A stretch of 64,000 nt of DNA from Clostridia bacterium (GTDB taxonomy: Bacteria > Bacillota > TC1 > UBA5767): positions 1,536,001-1,600,000 of the forward strand of contig CP069393.1 of assembly GCA_016887505.1 (NCBI GenBank), written 5' to 3'. Below the pieces are notes generated by a model. It searched no databases. It was not told the DNA's origin and saw only the letters and a list, made by a program, of their open reading frames with translations. A program made the position numbers and the translations under genes. This document shows positions 52,412-61,842 of this stretch, in pieces (position 1 is the stretch's first letter; each line of letters opens with the position of its first letter).

Positions 52412-53986
52412 CTACACCCCCTTAATAAGCTGCAGTTCATAAAACTCAACAAGCCCAGGATCCCCATCTGAATTTACACTGTTCCCGTTATAGGTACCAT
52501 TCATACCACCTGCACCGCCTGAAACAGAAGTAGTCGCTGCATTCGTTAGGGCTGCGATGGAAATCAGACCGCCACCACCGCCACTACCTCCAATACCGTC
52601 TTGTAGGGTTTCAGCAGATCCACCCGCACCACCCTTCGCCTCAACCGCTATTTCCGGCACACCATCCAGTGATACAATGATGATGGCACCTCCGCCACCG
52701 CCTCCTCCAGCGCCGGAGTAATCCCCACTAGTCGTAAGAGACCCATCATTAGCGCCCGCAGCATAAACACCATGTCCTCCCGCAGCGATTGGTCCGGTTT
52801 CATCGTCTCCTTCGTAATATCCACTTTTTCCTCCTCCACCACCTATAGCCCCAATATCGAAATTAAGGAATGATAGGAGAGAAGTCTTATGCGCTTTTGA
52901 GCCAACAGGTGTAGTATTTCCTATAAACGAACCAGATACACCAGACTCATTACCATTCCCTGTCGAGGTACCTGAATACTCAGTAAGCTGGTCCACACCA
53001 TCTTCTCCGTTTGCCTGTATCGCACCCGTTCCAGCAATTCTCTTAGCAAAGACATAAACAACACCCCCACCAGTACCTCCAGCTCCATAATATGTCCCCC
53101 CACTTCCTCCAGCTCCGCCCTTTCCTGATGCATTAATATTGCCATTCAACGTCAGATTTCCAAGCACAATAAGGACTGAGGTTCCAGGTGTACAGGTAAG
53201 GGTCACACCTGAATCTATAGTCAAATCCTCATAGATATTAACCTTATCTGCAAGCGTAGTATTTGCAGAAATCGTTTCGCTTTCCGCAGAATGCAGCTGC
53301 AAAGCATTCATGATGGTCATAGGGAAAAGGTTTATCACCTTATTTGAGGAGAGCACCATATTCATAAGCGTCGCATTTGCTTCAATGTCTGCAACTTCTT
53401 CCACAGATAACAGCTCTTTGAAATGCGAATACATCCATGCATCATATGGAGGTGTTCCTCCCTCCGGATACCAAGCAGGTTTAGCTCTATACCTGAAGTA
53501 TCCACATAAATCTTCGCTTCCTCTCTCATCCGCAATCACACCAATTGTTATGGTGGAAAAACCGTTGGCAAGGTAAACTTGCGCCAAAGAAAGCTCCCAT
53601 GTAATACCATTTTGTATTAACTCTGGTGGATTTGGACTTTCAGAAGCAGACCCTTGTCTAACTGCAAACTCAATTTTCCTATTGGTCAGATTAAGCCTTG
53701 CCACGATGCGATCAATACGTGGTTCACCACTGGTATTATCTGCCACAGATAGGTTGGTAACATCCACCAGTAAGCGCATAGCTCCACTCATAAATATGGC
53801 CCCTGTATCCACATACACCGTCTTGTTGGGTGCGGACTGGGGCTTGACTTTAAGTTCGTTTCCAATACCTCCAATGATGCCATCTTCAAGGAGAGAACTG
53901 AAATAGGAACGCCAATCCAAAGAACTGTAGGCCCTATCTCCCGCTTGGGAAGTAAACGGCATCCCAAAGTCGTTAATATTGCTCAA
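52412..53986 (-). CDS. Phage tail fibre / receptor protein with glycine-rich region
   Basis: 524 residues. The N-terminus MSNINDFGMPFTSQAGDRAY is followed by a baseplate-attachment-like domain (VYVDTGAIFMSGAMRLLVDV). A beta stretch then leads to a long Gly-rich part (about 270-524: GKGGAGGSGGTYYGAGGTGG; GAGGGGGGGAIIIVSLDGVP). Such Gly-rich blocks occur at receptor-binding tips of phage fibres. Start has AGGAGG upstream at normal distance. Confidence 0.8.
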   Translation of the reverse strand: MSNINDFGMPFTSQAGDRAYSSLDWRSYFSSLLEDGIIGGIGNELKVKPQSAPNKTVYVDTGAIFMSGAMRLLVDVTNLSVADNTSGEPRIDRIVARLNLTNRKIEFAVRQGSASESPNPPELIQNGITWELSLAQVYLANGFSTITIGVIADERGSEDLCGYFRYRAKPAWYPEGGTPPYDAWMYSHFKELLSVEEVADIEANATLMNMVLSSNKVINLFPMTIMNALQLHSAESETISANTTLADKVNIYEDLTIDSGVTLTCTPGTSVLIVLGNLTLNGNINASGKGGAGGSGGTYYGAGGTGGGVVYVFAKRIAGTGAIQANGEDGVDQLTEYSGTSTGNGNESGVSGSFIGNTTPVGSKAHKTSLLSFLNFDIGAIGGGGGKSGYYEGDDETGPIAAGGHGVYAAGANDGSLTTSGDYSGAGGGGGGGAIIIVSLDGVPEIAVEAKGGAGGSAETLQDGIGGSGGGGGLISIAALTNAATTSVSGGAGGMNGTYNGNSVNSDGDPGLVEFYELQLIKGV

Positions 53987-53999
53987 TTTATTTTCCTCC

Positions 54000-55616
54000 T
54001 CAGTATTTAATAATCCACCTAAGCGCCATGTATGGCTGCAGGTTATTGTGAGCTTCCCCGTCTCCTGTACTCATTGCACCTCCAGACAGTGTCCTGTTAA
54101 AGCTGTCCTCTGAAGCGGTTGCACCTGTTCCACCATCTGGACTTGTATCGCTGTCCATCATTATGTCATGGGTGTGTGGAGGCAGCTCTGCGACAGTTAA
54201 AGTATGGCCTTTATCGCCGCCTGTTTGACCGAGAGCCAAGAACTCTGATTGGCTAGCGTCCACTCCTACTAAAGCTCTTCCTCTTAGGTCTGGAAGATTA
54301 AAGGTAGTTGTACCGTTCCCAGCACCATAAGTAGAGCCGATGCTTTCAAAAAGTTCAGAGTACTCAGTCCGGCTGATGCTTGCACCATTACATTCAAACC
54401 ATCCTTCAGGAATATTGGGCGTCGCAATTGCAAGTATGGCTCCCACCGGTGCACTTCCACTATTTTTTATTTTCTCCGAACTCCAGGTTGAGCCAGGAGA
54501 GACCTTGTTGTCGTCAATTTTAGTTGAGGATACGGCTAGGGATGATAGTTGTTTTGCAACCCTTCCAACTGTCCTAGCAAAGGTTCTCTCAGGAGTTCCA
54601 AACACCGGCTTCACTGTAATATTTGCTTGCTCATAGACTTCTCTAAGCTCTTTTATTTGAAGATGCTGAATAGTGGCCTTATCGATCACCACTGTAACAA
54701 AGTCGCCAAGATCATAATCCTCTTCATACTGAAACTGCCTGCTTAAAGCTTCAAATTCAAAACTGTTTACGGCTGCAGCATCTGAGAGCGCTTGATACCC
54801 ACGTTCTGCAAGTTCATTTGTTGCTCCAATATCCTGGGCGTCTACGAATACTTCTTTACGCCGTCCACCAGCAGCACTGTCAACCTCCAAAAGAAGCCTG
54901 GTTGAGCCGTCGCCTTGCCCGCCAATAAAAGCCACTGTCTTTGTCGAGATAACATCTTTCACTTTCCGATAGCCTGCAATGTTTCCATAACGAAGGCCAA
55001 AGAGGATCCTGTTATTAGTACTCTGAGCAGAAGTTCTATTTACGCCGTCAAGCACCTTGAAAACAAACTGAGAGTTTTCCAAATCCACATCTATCCGCCA
55101 ACCCAGATCATCTGGTAAAAGCACTCTTGTAATTTCATCAGAAAGCACCGCAAATCGGCTTTGTTCTGTTATGGTGCCACCAAAACCCCCTACCTCAGAC
55201 AGCACAAGTGGATACTGCGCCCTTGCCGGATTGTTCGGATTGATGCAGTTTTGCTCTATCCAATCCCTTACCACTTGTTCTCTGGATCCGGTTCTGGCAT
55301 CAGTATCCTCTCCGGTAGGTGGAATAGTAATATAGTCATGGAGCAAAACGTTAATATGGTTGGCCGTAATCCTATAAGTCATAACGTTTCCTGAAAACTC
55401 TGTTTCAATATGTTCAATGATAAAAGCCTTGTGGTATTCATGATCAAACCAGATGATGTCATTTTCGCTAAGTAAACTGGCATTAGGAATCTCTTCACTG
55501 ATGACAAGCGCAAAAGTTCCGATGCCGTTCCATACGCGCGTTATGATGGCGCTTTGATAACCTCTGATTGCAGCCTTAAAGGTAAAATCAAGGCTCATGA
55601 TATTTAATGTTTTCAA
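54000..55616 (-). CDS. Phage tail protein: Gp37-like domain fused to tail collar domain
   Basis: 538 residues. Residues about 1-350 match the Siphovirus ReqiPepy6 Gp37-like tail domain (ENDIIWFDHEYHKAFIIEHI; DDLGWRIDVDLENSQFVFKV). After a linker, residues about 390-538 form a phage tail collar domain (VGAILAIATPNIPEGWFECN; NLPDLRGRALVGVDASQ), ending NNLQPYMALRWIIKY. In other phages the collar part is often separate, so this is a fusion. It directly follows the distal tail gene (adjacent stop and start). Confidence 0.88.
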   Translation of the reverse strand: MKTLNIMSLDFTFKAAIRGYQSAIITRVWNGIGTFALVISEEIPNASLLSENDIIWFDHEYHKAFIIEHIETEFSGNVMTYRITANHINVLLHDYITIPPTGEDTDARTGSREQVVRDWIEQNCINPNNPARAQYPLVLSEVGGFGGTITEQSRFAVLSDEITRVLLPDDLGWRIDVDLENSQFVFKVLDGVNRTSAQSTNNRILFGLRYGNIAGYRKVKDVISTKTVAFIGGQGDGSTRLLLEVDSAAGGRRKEVFVDAQDIGATNELAERGYQALSDAAAVNSFEFEALSRQFQYEEDYDLGDFVTVVIDKATIQHLQIKELREVYEQANITVKPVFGTPERTFARTVGRVAKQLSSLAVSSTKIDDNKVSPGSTWSSEKIKNSGSAPVGAILAIATPNIPEGWFECNGASISRTEYSELFESIGSTYGAGNGTTTFNLPDLRGRALVGVDASQSEFLALGQTGGDKGHTLTVAELPPHTHDIMMDSDTSPDGGTGATASEDSFNRTLSGGAMSTGDGEAHNNLQPYMALRWIIKY

Positions 55617-56489
55617 CTAAACCCCCACCCATCTTTGCTTGAATTTTATGGTGGCTTCCTCGACTTCCGCTTCACCTGCAGTGATCTTCAAAGTGCTAGT
55701 TCCTCTTGGAAGCCTGAAAAAAGTAGTCTGGGCCACATCGATGTATTGAAAAGCCACCGCTTTATTTCCAGTGGAAAGTTCTTCCTTGATTACGTTGATA
55801 TCATCGATACCAGTGGTTATAGTAAGACGTTCATTTTCTAGAAGATTTAAAGCCAGCACGATTTTCTCTCCGGTGCCCAAGTTTTCTATGGTTAGCGGAC
55901 TGTTCTTAGGTCCATCAAGAATAATAGTCAGCGGACATTCCACATCTCCGCTGTTGGTTACAACAATTCCTGTCGTATTTGTATAGTCAAAAACAAAGCT
56001 GTCAAATATGTTCACCGGGAACTCCAGGCAGTTGTCCCCAGTGGAAACCGAAGCTTCCAGATATTCCTCATCTGTGAAATACGGATCAAACACTTCATAG
56101 ATGACCCAAGTAACCTGATATCCTATCCCTCTTGATGGCATGCCCGGCAGGGCTGGCAAAGCTCTTGTTTTCACCTTGTTTAAGACATATTTCTTTCCGC
56201 CGCGCTCATAGGTGAGTTTGCCAAGCCCAAGCTTTGGATTAAGTATGCTGTTTAAGCTGCGCAAGGCTTCATCAAGCTCACTTGCAACGACAACAAATTT
56301 AACCTTGATGGCTTTCGCTGTAAAATAGGCGTCTCCCACTGAGGTAAGCCCATCTTGATAAGGACTAGAGGAAGTCATAAAATCCGCCTCAAGGCCCCCA
56401 AGATCATCAACCTCAAGCCACCTGTAGACACCACTTTCATCAAATATAATGGTTTGTCCTAATGCATTTGTGAAAATCAATCGTTCCAA
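55617..56489 (-). CDS. Phage distal tail protein (Dit-like)
   Basis: 290 residues of Sipho_tail type: MERLIFTNALGQTIIFDESG, GLEADFMTSSSPYQDGLTSV, then LRSLNSILNPKLGLGKLTYE. The C-terminal half is the galectin-like part (NSGDVECPLTIILDGPKNSP). It joins the tail tube to the tip. It lies between tape measure and tip protein as usual. Confidence 0.9.
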   Translation of the reverse strand: MERLIFTNALGQTIIFDESGVYRWLEVDDLGGLEADFMTSSSPYQDGLTSVGDAYFTAKAIKVKFVVVASELDEALRSLNSILNPKLGLGKLTYERGGKKYVLNKVKTRALPALPGMPSRGIGYQVTWVIYEVFDPYFTDEEYLEASVSTGDNCLEFPVNIFDSFVFDYTNTTGIVVTNSGDVECPLTIILDGPKNSPLTIENLGTGEKIVLALNLLENERLTITTGIDDINVIKEELSTGNKAVAFQYIDVAQTTFFRLPRGTSTLKITAGEAEVEEATIKFKQRWVGV

Positions 56490-56501
56490 ACCGTCACCTC
56501 C

Positions 56502-58682
56502 TTAAAGGCCAGCCATAACTGCCAGTTGCTTATTCAGTAAATCAATTTCATGTCTGGCTTGAGAATAGCTTTGCACATTGAAGGTCAGGTTTGTTGTACG
56601 ACCTGGATTGCCATCTGAAGTTCCGGCAGCTGATATTCTTCCATTTGATTCCGAACCCTCTAATTCAAGACTTGCTCTAGAGGTTAGCTGGCCGCTTATC
56701 GCATCCATCGCCGACTGCACAAGTCCTGCATTTCCTGTAATACCTCTAGCGATCCCAGCTGGTATCCATTTTCCAACCTTGTCTGCCATGACCTTTGAGG
56801 GCGAACTGATGCCGAGAGCCTCTTTAATACCGTCAATAATTGAACGAGCAAATTCTTTAATCTTTTTTTTGATCCAGCTCATCATGCCGTTCATACCATT
56901 CCACAAGCCGGTGACTAAATCTTTACCAACCTGCAGCATCTCCTTGGGCAGGGCCTTGAAGTACTCTACAATGCTTGTTACGACTTTTGGAATTTCCTCG
57001 CTCGCTTTGGTAATGAGGTTTCCAGCCCATGTTCCTATTGCAGTAATAGCCCCGGTAATAGCCGAGGTTATTTGATCCGGCAGGGAAGCAAAGAAAGTGA
57101 CAATGGTATTTATCACCAATGGGATATTCAAAGCGACCCAATTTGTAAGGTTCAATCCCCACTGAACAATTAGACCTAAAACTCCGGTTACTATTTCTGA
57201 GATTCTTGCCGGTAGCTCAGAAAAGAACTGAGCGATGCTGCTGGTAACAGCTGGTATGGTGTCCGTAACCCAGGAGGCAAGACTGATTCCAAACTTAAGA
57301 ATATGTCCAATGACAAGACCGAGCGCAAAGCCGATGTTTGCAGGCAGGTCACTAAAGAACTGAATAATTGCCGTTAAAGCTTCATAAAATAAGCTTTTTA
57401 CTGTTTCCCAAAGCCCAGCAAAGAATAGCTTGATTTCATCCCAATAGGTATAAATGAGAATGGGAATCCCAATGAAGGGCGCAAGTACTGCCAATATTAA
57501 GATGCCCCACTGGCTGAAGAAGCTCTGAAACCAGCTCCAAATGCCGGAAAAGAAATTCTTTATTCCATCCCATGCGCTGGTAAAGGTGGTACTGACGCTT
57601 TCCCAGAGCTTAGTAAAAAAGTCCTTTATTTCAGCCCAGTTGTTGATAATGAGATAAGCAGCGGCGGCAATGGCAGTGATAACCAAAAGAGCGATACCGC
57701 CAGGCCCAATGAGCGCACCAAATGCTGACGCAAGACCTCCACCTTTCGACAATACACCTGCAGCTTTACTTACTGCACCAACTGCGCCGCCAAGCCCGGT
57801 TGTAAGTCCCCCTATAACCGATAAGACTGGGCCGATCGCAGCTGCAATGCCTGCCATCGTCAGAATGAATTTCTGGGTGCTCTCGTCCATATTAGAGAAC
57901 TTCTGTATAAGACCATTGATTTTCTGAAGGATGGGCATAATGATGGGGAGCAGGTTTTGCCCCAAGGTGGCAGCAGCTTCTTTTAAAGATTCCTGGACAA
58001 TTCTAAGCTGGTTTGCGGTACCACTACTGGTCCTTGCAAAGTCTCCTTGGGCGTTTTTGGTGGTATCCATGACAAACGCATAGCGAAGAGCTACCTTTTC
58101 AGCCTGCGTCATTTCGTCGTAGGCTTTCTTTTGGCCGGTAGCCATTGCATAGGCTTCAAGGGTGCTGTCCTGCATAACAACGCCAAGAGATTTAAGCGAC
58201 TCGCCTTCACCTGTAAATATTCCCTTTAGAGCGGTCTGCGCTTCCTCGATACCAATGTTTTTAAAGGAGGCGAGGTCTCCAGCAAGACCAACCAAGCTCT
58301 CAGACATTTTCGCTGCCTCAGCAGGAGCCTGTCCCATAGCCGTTCCCATATCCCCAAATAGTGCAGCCATATCAAGAGCTGAACCTTTCGCAATACCGAA
58401 AGTCCCAAGAGTGGTATCAGACCATTTTTTAACTTCCTCGGCTGAGCCTTGAAAAGCAACATTCACCTTGTTTGTGGATTCCTCAAGGTCTGAAGCGAAC
58501 TTAATGGAAGCTGCTGCCGCTCCGACAATAGGAAGGGTAATGCTGGTAGTGAGACCAGCACCTAGCGAGGATATCTCTCTTCCCGCACTCTTTAGCTCTC
58601 TGGCAGCTTTCTTTAGACCTTTTTGCATCTCCGTCAGATCTGCGCCAACCTTGACCATTAATGAACGAATTACGGTGCTCAT
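56502..58682 (-). CDS. Phage tail tape measure protein
   Basis: 726 residues, long and helical, with the TP901-type start (MSTVIRSLMVKVGADLTEMQ; SAGREISSLGAGLTTSITLP). It continues with central hydrophobic spans (GIALLVITAIAAAAYLIINN) and repeated Trp-rich blocks (AWDGIKNFFSGIWSWFQSFF). The C-terminal GIKEALGISSPSKVMADKVG is typical of tape measures. It sets the tail length. The ATG overlaps the upstream stop by 4 bases. Confidence 0.94.
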   Translation of the reverse strand: MSTVIRSLMVKVGADLTEMQKGLKKAARELKSAGREISSLGAGLTTSITLPIVGAAAASIKFASDLEESTNKVNVAFQGSAEEVKKWSDTTLGTFGIAKGSALDMAALFGDMGTAMGQAPAEAAKMSESLVGLAGDLASFKNIGIEEAQTALKGIFTGEGESLKSLGVVMQDSTLEAYAMATGQKKAYDEMTQAEKVALRYAFVMDTTKNAQGDFARTSSGTANQLRIVQESLKEAAATLGQNLLPIIMPILQKINGLIQKFSNMDESTQKFILTMAGIAAAIGPVLSVIGGLTTGLGGAVGAVSKAAGVLSKGGGLASAFGALIGPGGIALLVITAIAAAAYLIINNWAEIKDFFTKLWESVSTTFTSAWDGIKNFFSGIWSWFQSFFSQWGILILAVLAPFIGIPILIYTYWDEIKLFFAGLWETVKSLFYEALTAIIQFFSDLPANIGFALGLVIGHILKFGISLASWVTDTIPAVTSSIAQFFSELPARISEIVTGVLGLIVQWGLNLTNWVALNIPLVINTIVTFFASLPDQITSAITGAITAIGTWAGNLITKASEEIPKVVTSIVEYFKALPKEMLQVGKDLVTGLWNGMNGMMSWIKKKIKEFARSIIDGIKEALGISSPSKVMADKVGKWIPAGIARGITGNAGLVQSAMDAISGQLTSRASLELEGSESNGRISAAGTSDGNPGRTTNLTFNVQSYSQARHEIDLLNKQLAVMAGL

Positions 58683-59116
58683 CTCATCCCTCCCATCTCG
58701 CCAAGCGCTTTATTCATTGAGGCCGCTATAGTTTTTACAACCTCTTCTTTACTTTCATCTGCAGCAGGACGTAAAAATGGCCGTTCTTTAACAACGCCCA
58801 CTTTCTTTCCACCTATAATAATGTTATGTCCAAGCTCTAGAGGGACCGCATAGGCAGCTCCTCTAGAAAAGGTAACCTTTGAAAAGACCCGGTATGGATA
58901 CTTAGCACTTTTCTTGGCCTTTACGACTTTAAGTTTTCTTTTTAAGTTACCCGAATCCACAGGCACCTTGTCCACAGCTTTCCTAAGCACCTCGCTACCG
59001 GCTTCGTTAGAACCCTCCATCAAGTAGGGAAGCGCATCGTCACCTAGTTTTTGAAATGCTGAAATCAGTTCATCCAGACCCTCAACTGTGGTTTGGTTTT
59101 TACTGTGTATTGTCAT
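58679..59116 (-). CDS. HK97 gp10-like neck/tail-completion protein
   Basis: About 145 residues from ATG 59116 (MTIHSKNQT) with GGAGGTG upstream; the open frame reaches 59149. HK97-gp10 pattern: LDELISAFQKLGDDALPYLM, VDKVPVDSGNLKRKLKV, AAYAVPLELGH, and ERPFLRPAADESKEEVVKTI. Usually this gene lies before the tail tube gene; here it lies between the tail chaperone and the tape measure. Confidence 0.86.
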   Translation of the reverse strand: MTIHSKNQTTVEGLDELISAFQKLGDDALPYLMEGSNEAGSEVLRKAVDKVPVDSGNLKRKLKVVKAKKSAKYPYRVFSKVTFSRGAAYAVPLELGHNIIIGGKKVGVVKERPFLRPAADESKEEVVKTIAASMNKALGEMGGMR

Positions 59117-59758
59117 AGACTTCGAGCACCTCCCCTCCAAAAGCAGCATTAAGAAGCTTGGCCATATTCATCATTTCCTCGTCACTTTGTACCCTGCCAT
59201 TTGTTTTTTCTTCCTGTATCAGACTGCTTAGTGCAGGTAGCCTTTTTTGTCTGGCAAGGGCCTCGATATGCCAGGCGAGAAAAAGCATTTCATTCATCTT
59301 TCTTTTTTGACTTTTGATTCTGGCGTCTGCCATTGCCACAAGCTCTGCATAGGTCAGCCTCCAAAATTCCTCCGGGTTTAATAGAAGTTCACAAACTCCA
59401 ATACTAAATTCCGCCGAGAAGTCCAGCCAGTCAGGCTTTATTTCTTCAGCGGTTTTACGTTTGGGTGATTTGTCTCCTTTTGGAAGGCTGCCTCAATAGC
59501 CTTGGTAATGGCGGTGATAACCTCCGTGATGCTTTCTGCATATTCATCGATAAGCTCACAAGTTTTTTCTAAGGTCAGTTCCTTATCTTCCTGCTTCAGC
59601 ATGATCCACAAAAGCTTTGAGCAGACATCCATAGACATTTCATCATTCAGTTCCATAAGCTTGATGCCGGTCAGCTGTTCGAACTCCACCATAGCGCCCA
59701 TGCCAAAGCGAAGCTTTCTGGGTTTATCTAGACTCATCATAATAAAAGGTATTGCCAT
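59100..59758 (-). CDS. Tail assembly chaperone GT fusion made by -1 frameshift
   Basis: Zero frame 59758 to the slip site gives 100 residues. After a -1 slip at CCCAAAC (59459-59465) reading continues RKTAEEIKPDWLDFSAEFSI, then GVCELLLNPEEFWRLTYAEL, to the stop at 59100. The total is 219 residues. The -1 frame is open from the slip to 59100, and its middle part has no start of its own until ATG 59339. The C-terminal T part ends LLNAAFGGEVLEVYDNTQ. This is the lambda G/GT arrangement of long-tailed phages; GT recruits tail tube protein and tape measure during assembly. Confidence 0.85.
59438..59758 (-). CDS. Tail assembly chaperone G (unshifted product)
   Basis: 106 residues: MAIPFIMMSLDKPRKLRFGM, VEFEQLTGIKLMELNDEMSM, ending HPNVKPLKK. 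It matches the Firmicute siphophage gp13/G-like chaperone pattern. It is made by ribosomes that do not slip at CCCAAAC near its 3' end. Confidence 0.9.
   Translation of the reverse strand: MAIPFIMMSLDKPRKLRFGMGAMVEFEQLTGIKLMELNDEMSMDVCSKLLWIMLKQEDKELTLEKTCELIDEYAESITEVITAITKAIEAAFQKETNHPNVKPLKK
59459..59465 (-). promoter_or_regulatory. Slippery heptamer CCCAAAC for -1 frameshifting
   Basis: In the zero frame it reads C CCA AAC, a canonical X XXY YYZ site, 6 codons before the zero-frame stop. Slipping joins G to T in the right phase. Confidence 0.88.
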
Positions 59759-59817
59759 AAAGTTTTCCTCCTAAGAAAATATACGGGCGGATTTCGGGCC
59801 GCCCTCTCTGTTATCCA

Positions 59818-60531
59818 TTACGGACGATTGATCCTGATGGTGTAAACCTTGGGCGCTTTGTTGGTCTCCTGAACGGTAATGGTGACAACGGTAATGCTTA
59901 CCGCAGAACCAAGAAGGATAGCGCTCGAGGCTGAACCAGAAGCTACCTCCTGACTTGCCCCATTTGCTGTAATGGTGATGGTTCCTGCAGAAGCTGTCGG
60001 TGTCATGGTTACGCTAGAAACTCCCGTCAGTACAGACGCCACATAATCAGTCGTACTGATTGCAAAAGCAGGAGCAAGCTCTGCTGAATCAGATATCTCA
60101 AGATCAGTTAGTCCAGTTGTTGTTGCCACAGCAAAAACAGGTTTTCCTGTCGGTTTGATGGTGGCCGAAAACGGAATCTTGTCGTCAATAGGCGCATCTC
60201 CAATTTTAAGGTTGGTAATGTATCCCTGAAAGGTCCAACTGCTACCGGTTGAAGCAGGGAAGGTGATAACCCCAGCTCTAGCATTCCTGCTGTTTAAATC
60301 TGCAAGCATCGCCTGCTGCCCAGAGACATCGGTGTAATCAAATTGTCCTTCGATGCTGACCTCCCCCGGATCAATTAGGCCGGGCAGGATTTCCTTATAG
60401 TAGTTAGCGGACTGGTGTGTGGTAACATCGATGGTATCCACCGAAAGCTCAATGCCATTGATGGCGGTAAGCCCTGCGACCAAAGTACCATTCCAAGAAA
60501 AAGTTGTACCAAATGCATGTGTTCCTGGCAT
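59818..60531 (-). CDS. Major tail tube protein with C-terminal Ig-like/cadherin-like domain
   Basis: 237 residues. The first about 140 form a tail tube protein (MPGTHAFGTTFSWNGTLVAG; GEVSIEGQFDYTDVSGQQAM). The last 90 are an Ig-like/cadherin-like beta-sandwich (ISTTDYVASVLTGVSSVTMT; ITVQETNKAPKVYTIRINRP), a decoration often found on tail tubes. AAGGAGTG precedes the ATG. Confidence 0.9.
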   Translation of the reverse strand: MPGTHAFGTTFSWNGTLVAGLTAINGIELSVDTIDVTTHQSANYYKEILPGLIDPGEVSIEGQFDYTDVSGQQAMLADLNSRNARAGVITFPASTGSSWTFQGYITNLKIGDAPIDDKIPFSATIKPTGKPVFAVATTTGLTDLEISDSAELAPAFAISTTDYVASVLTGVSSVTMTPTASAGTITITANGASQEVASGSASSAILLGSAVSITVVTITVQETNKAPKVYTIRINRP

Positions 60532-60536
60532 TTATC

Positions 60537-60941
60537 TCACTCCTTTACATAGTTGATTTCAAATTCTAATATTTCTGTGTATACCTTAATGGAGCTATCC
60601 GAGCTTCTTTCAAGGCTTGAAATCTCATTTTCAAGCCGGATGTATTGAATCTCAAGCCCGAACATTATCCCTTGAAAATCGCATAGTGCAATCTTTAGCT
60701 GGTTTGCGATTGCTCTTGCAGCGGTTTTCGTGCTGGCAAAAACGCTAAACTGTAGCATAGGTCTTTCCAAGCGGTTTTGCCCGACAAGGGTATGCTCCTT
60801 AACGTCACTAACCTTGCTGTAGATGACAGCTGGTAGCTTTATCCCTTGTGGCAGCTCATCCGGGTAGAGCTTATCGCCAATGAGAGCAGTAAACCCCGGG
60901 TAGGCAAGCAGATATGACGTTAGTGCCTCCTCGAGCTCCAT
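60537..60941 (-). CDS. Phage tail completion protein (DUF3168-like)
   Basis: 134 residues from ATG 60941 (MELEEALTSY) with AAGGAAGTG upstream. The ATG overlaps the upstream stop as TGATG. Pattern LLAYPGFTALIGDKLYPDEL, LPAVIYSKVSDV, PMLQFSVFASTKTAARAIAN is the tail terminator type. Confidence 0.82.
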   Translation of the reverse strand: MELEEALTSYLLAYPGFTALIGDKLYPDELPQGIKLPAVIYSKVSDVKEHTLVGQNRLERPMLQFSVFASTKTAARAIANQLKIALCDFQGIMFGLEIQYIRLENEISSLERSSDSSIKVYTEILEFEINYVKE

Positions 60942-61258
60942 CAAATCACTTCCTTGCACATCAGAAGAAGGGAGACATTCTTTTCTTCATAATTGATAAT
61001 TGAGATGATTTCAAAAATCCGGTCCTTAAATAGCACTCTCATTTCTGTAGTGAGCCCTGCAAGATAACGGATGGTGATCTTGGTTGTTATCTCTGCATTG
61101 ACTTGTGAAAAGGAGACATATTCTTTTCCTGATATCGGAGAAACCTCTGCCCAAACTTTGGCAAACTGAACCCATTCTGAAGTCTCTGCGCCAAAGCTGT
61201 CTCTACCGGTCATGCTAACTTCAATAGCGATCTGCTTCCTTAATCTCCCAATTTTCAT
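60941..61258 (-). CDS. Phage head closure protein (SPP1 gp16 / HK97 gp7-like)
   Basis: 105 residues from ATG 61258 (MKIGRLRKQI) with GGAGGTG 7 bases upstream. Typical motifs: DSFGAETSEWVQFAKVWAEV, SGKEYVSFSQVNAEITTKIT, FKDRIFEIISIIN. Confidence 0.88.
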   Translation of the reverse strand: MKIGRLRKQIAIEVSMTGRDSFGAETSEWVQFAKVWAEVSPISGKEYVSFSQVNAEITTKITIRYLAGLTTEMRVLFKDRIFEIISIINYEEKNVSLLLMCKEVI

Positions 61259-61536
61259 CACCAAATCACCTCCCTGTAGGGAAAAAGCAACTCTTTTAAA
61301 ACATCGTTTAACTTTTCGGTGTCAAGCTCGTTTCTTTCCTCATACAATCTGGAAACGGTAAAGTAGATGGCATGTTTTACAAGTTCAGGAATGGTTTCTT
61401 CAAAACTGCTCAAAGGAAAGCGGAGGATGCCTTCTACCAGATCCTCCGCCGCCAGAATGAAGCTTTCGATGAGCGCATCCTCGTCATTAGACTCGACTCT
61501 CATCCATATTTTAGTGTTTTCAAGTGTAACGACCAA
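61258..61536 (-). CDS. Phage head-tail connector protein (gp6-like)
   Basis: 92 residues: VESNDEDALIESFILAAEDL, RFPLSSFEETIPELVKHAIY, SRLYEERNELD. The alpha-helical gp6/gp15 connector pattern. It lies between capsid and head closure genes as usual. Confidence 0.88.
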   Translation of the reverse strand: MVVTLENTKIWMRVESNDEDALIESFILAAEDLVEGILRFPLSSFEETIPELVKHAIYFTVSRLYEERNELDTEKLNDVLKELLFPYREVIW

Positions 61537-61554
61537 TGCGCTTACCTCCCATCA

Positions 61555-61779
61555 TTATTCAGATGCCATCAGGCCAGCGGTTTTAAGCTTCGCGAGCAGG
61601 GCGTTGAAATCAACAACCAGACCTGCAACCTCAGTTGCAGCACTGTCGGCTTGGACTGCTGCAGGTTTTAGCTCAGTTCCATCAAAGGTAATTTTCCCTT
61701 CTACTGTTACAGCAAGCTCACCACCAATGACGGTCTTATCGCCGCCCCTCTCGGTATAGTTTTTCGTGTTATATCCCAT
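61555..61779 (-). CDS. Phage head fibre-like small protein
   Basis: 74 residues: MGYNTKNYTERGGDKTVIGG then ELAVTVEGKITFDGTELKPA. This type often follows the capsid gene in clostridial phages and is called head fibre protein. Function not proven here. Confidence 0.75.
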   Translation of the reverse strand: MGYNTKNYTERGGDKTVIGGELAVTVEGKITFDGTELKPAAVQADSAATEVAGLVVDFNALLAKLKTAGLMASE

Positions 61780-61842
61780 GGTTTTTCCTCCTTATCAAAG
61801 TGAAGAGAAGGCAACCCTTGGACTGCCTTCCCATTACATTAC

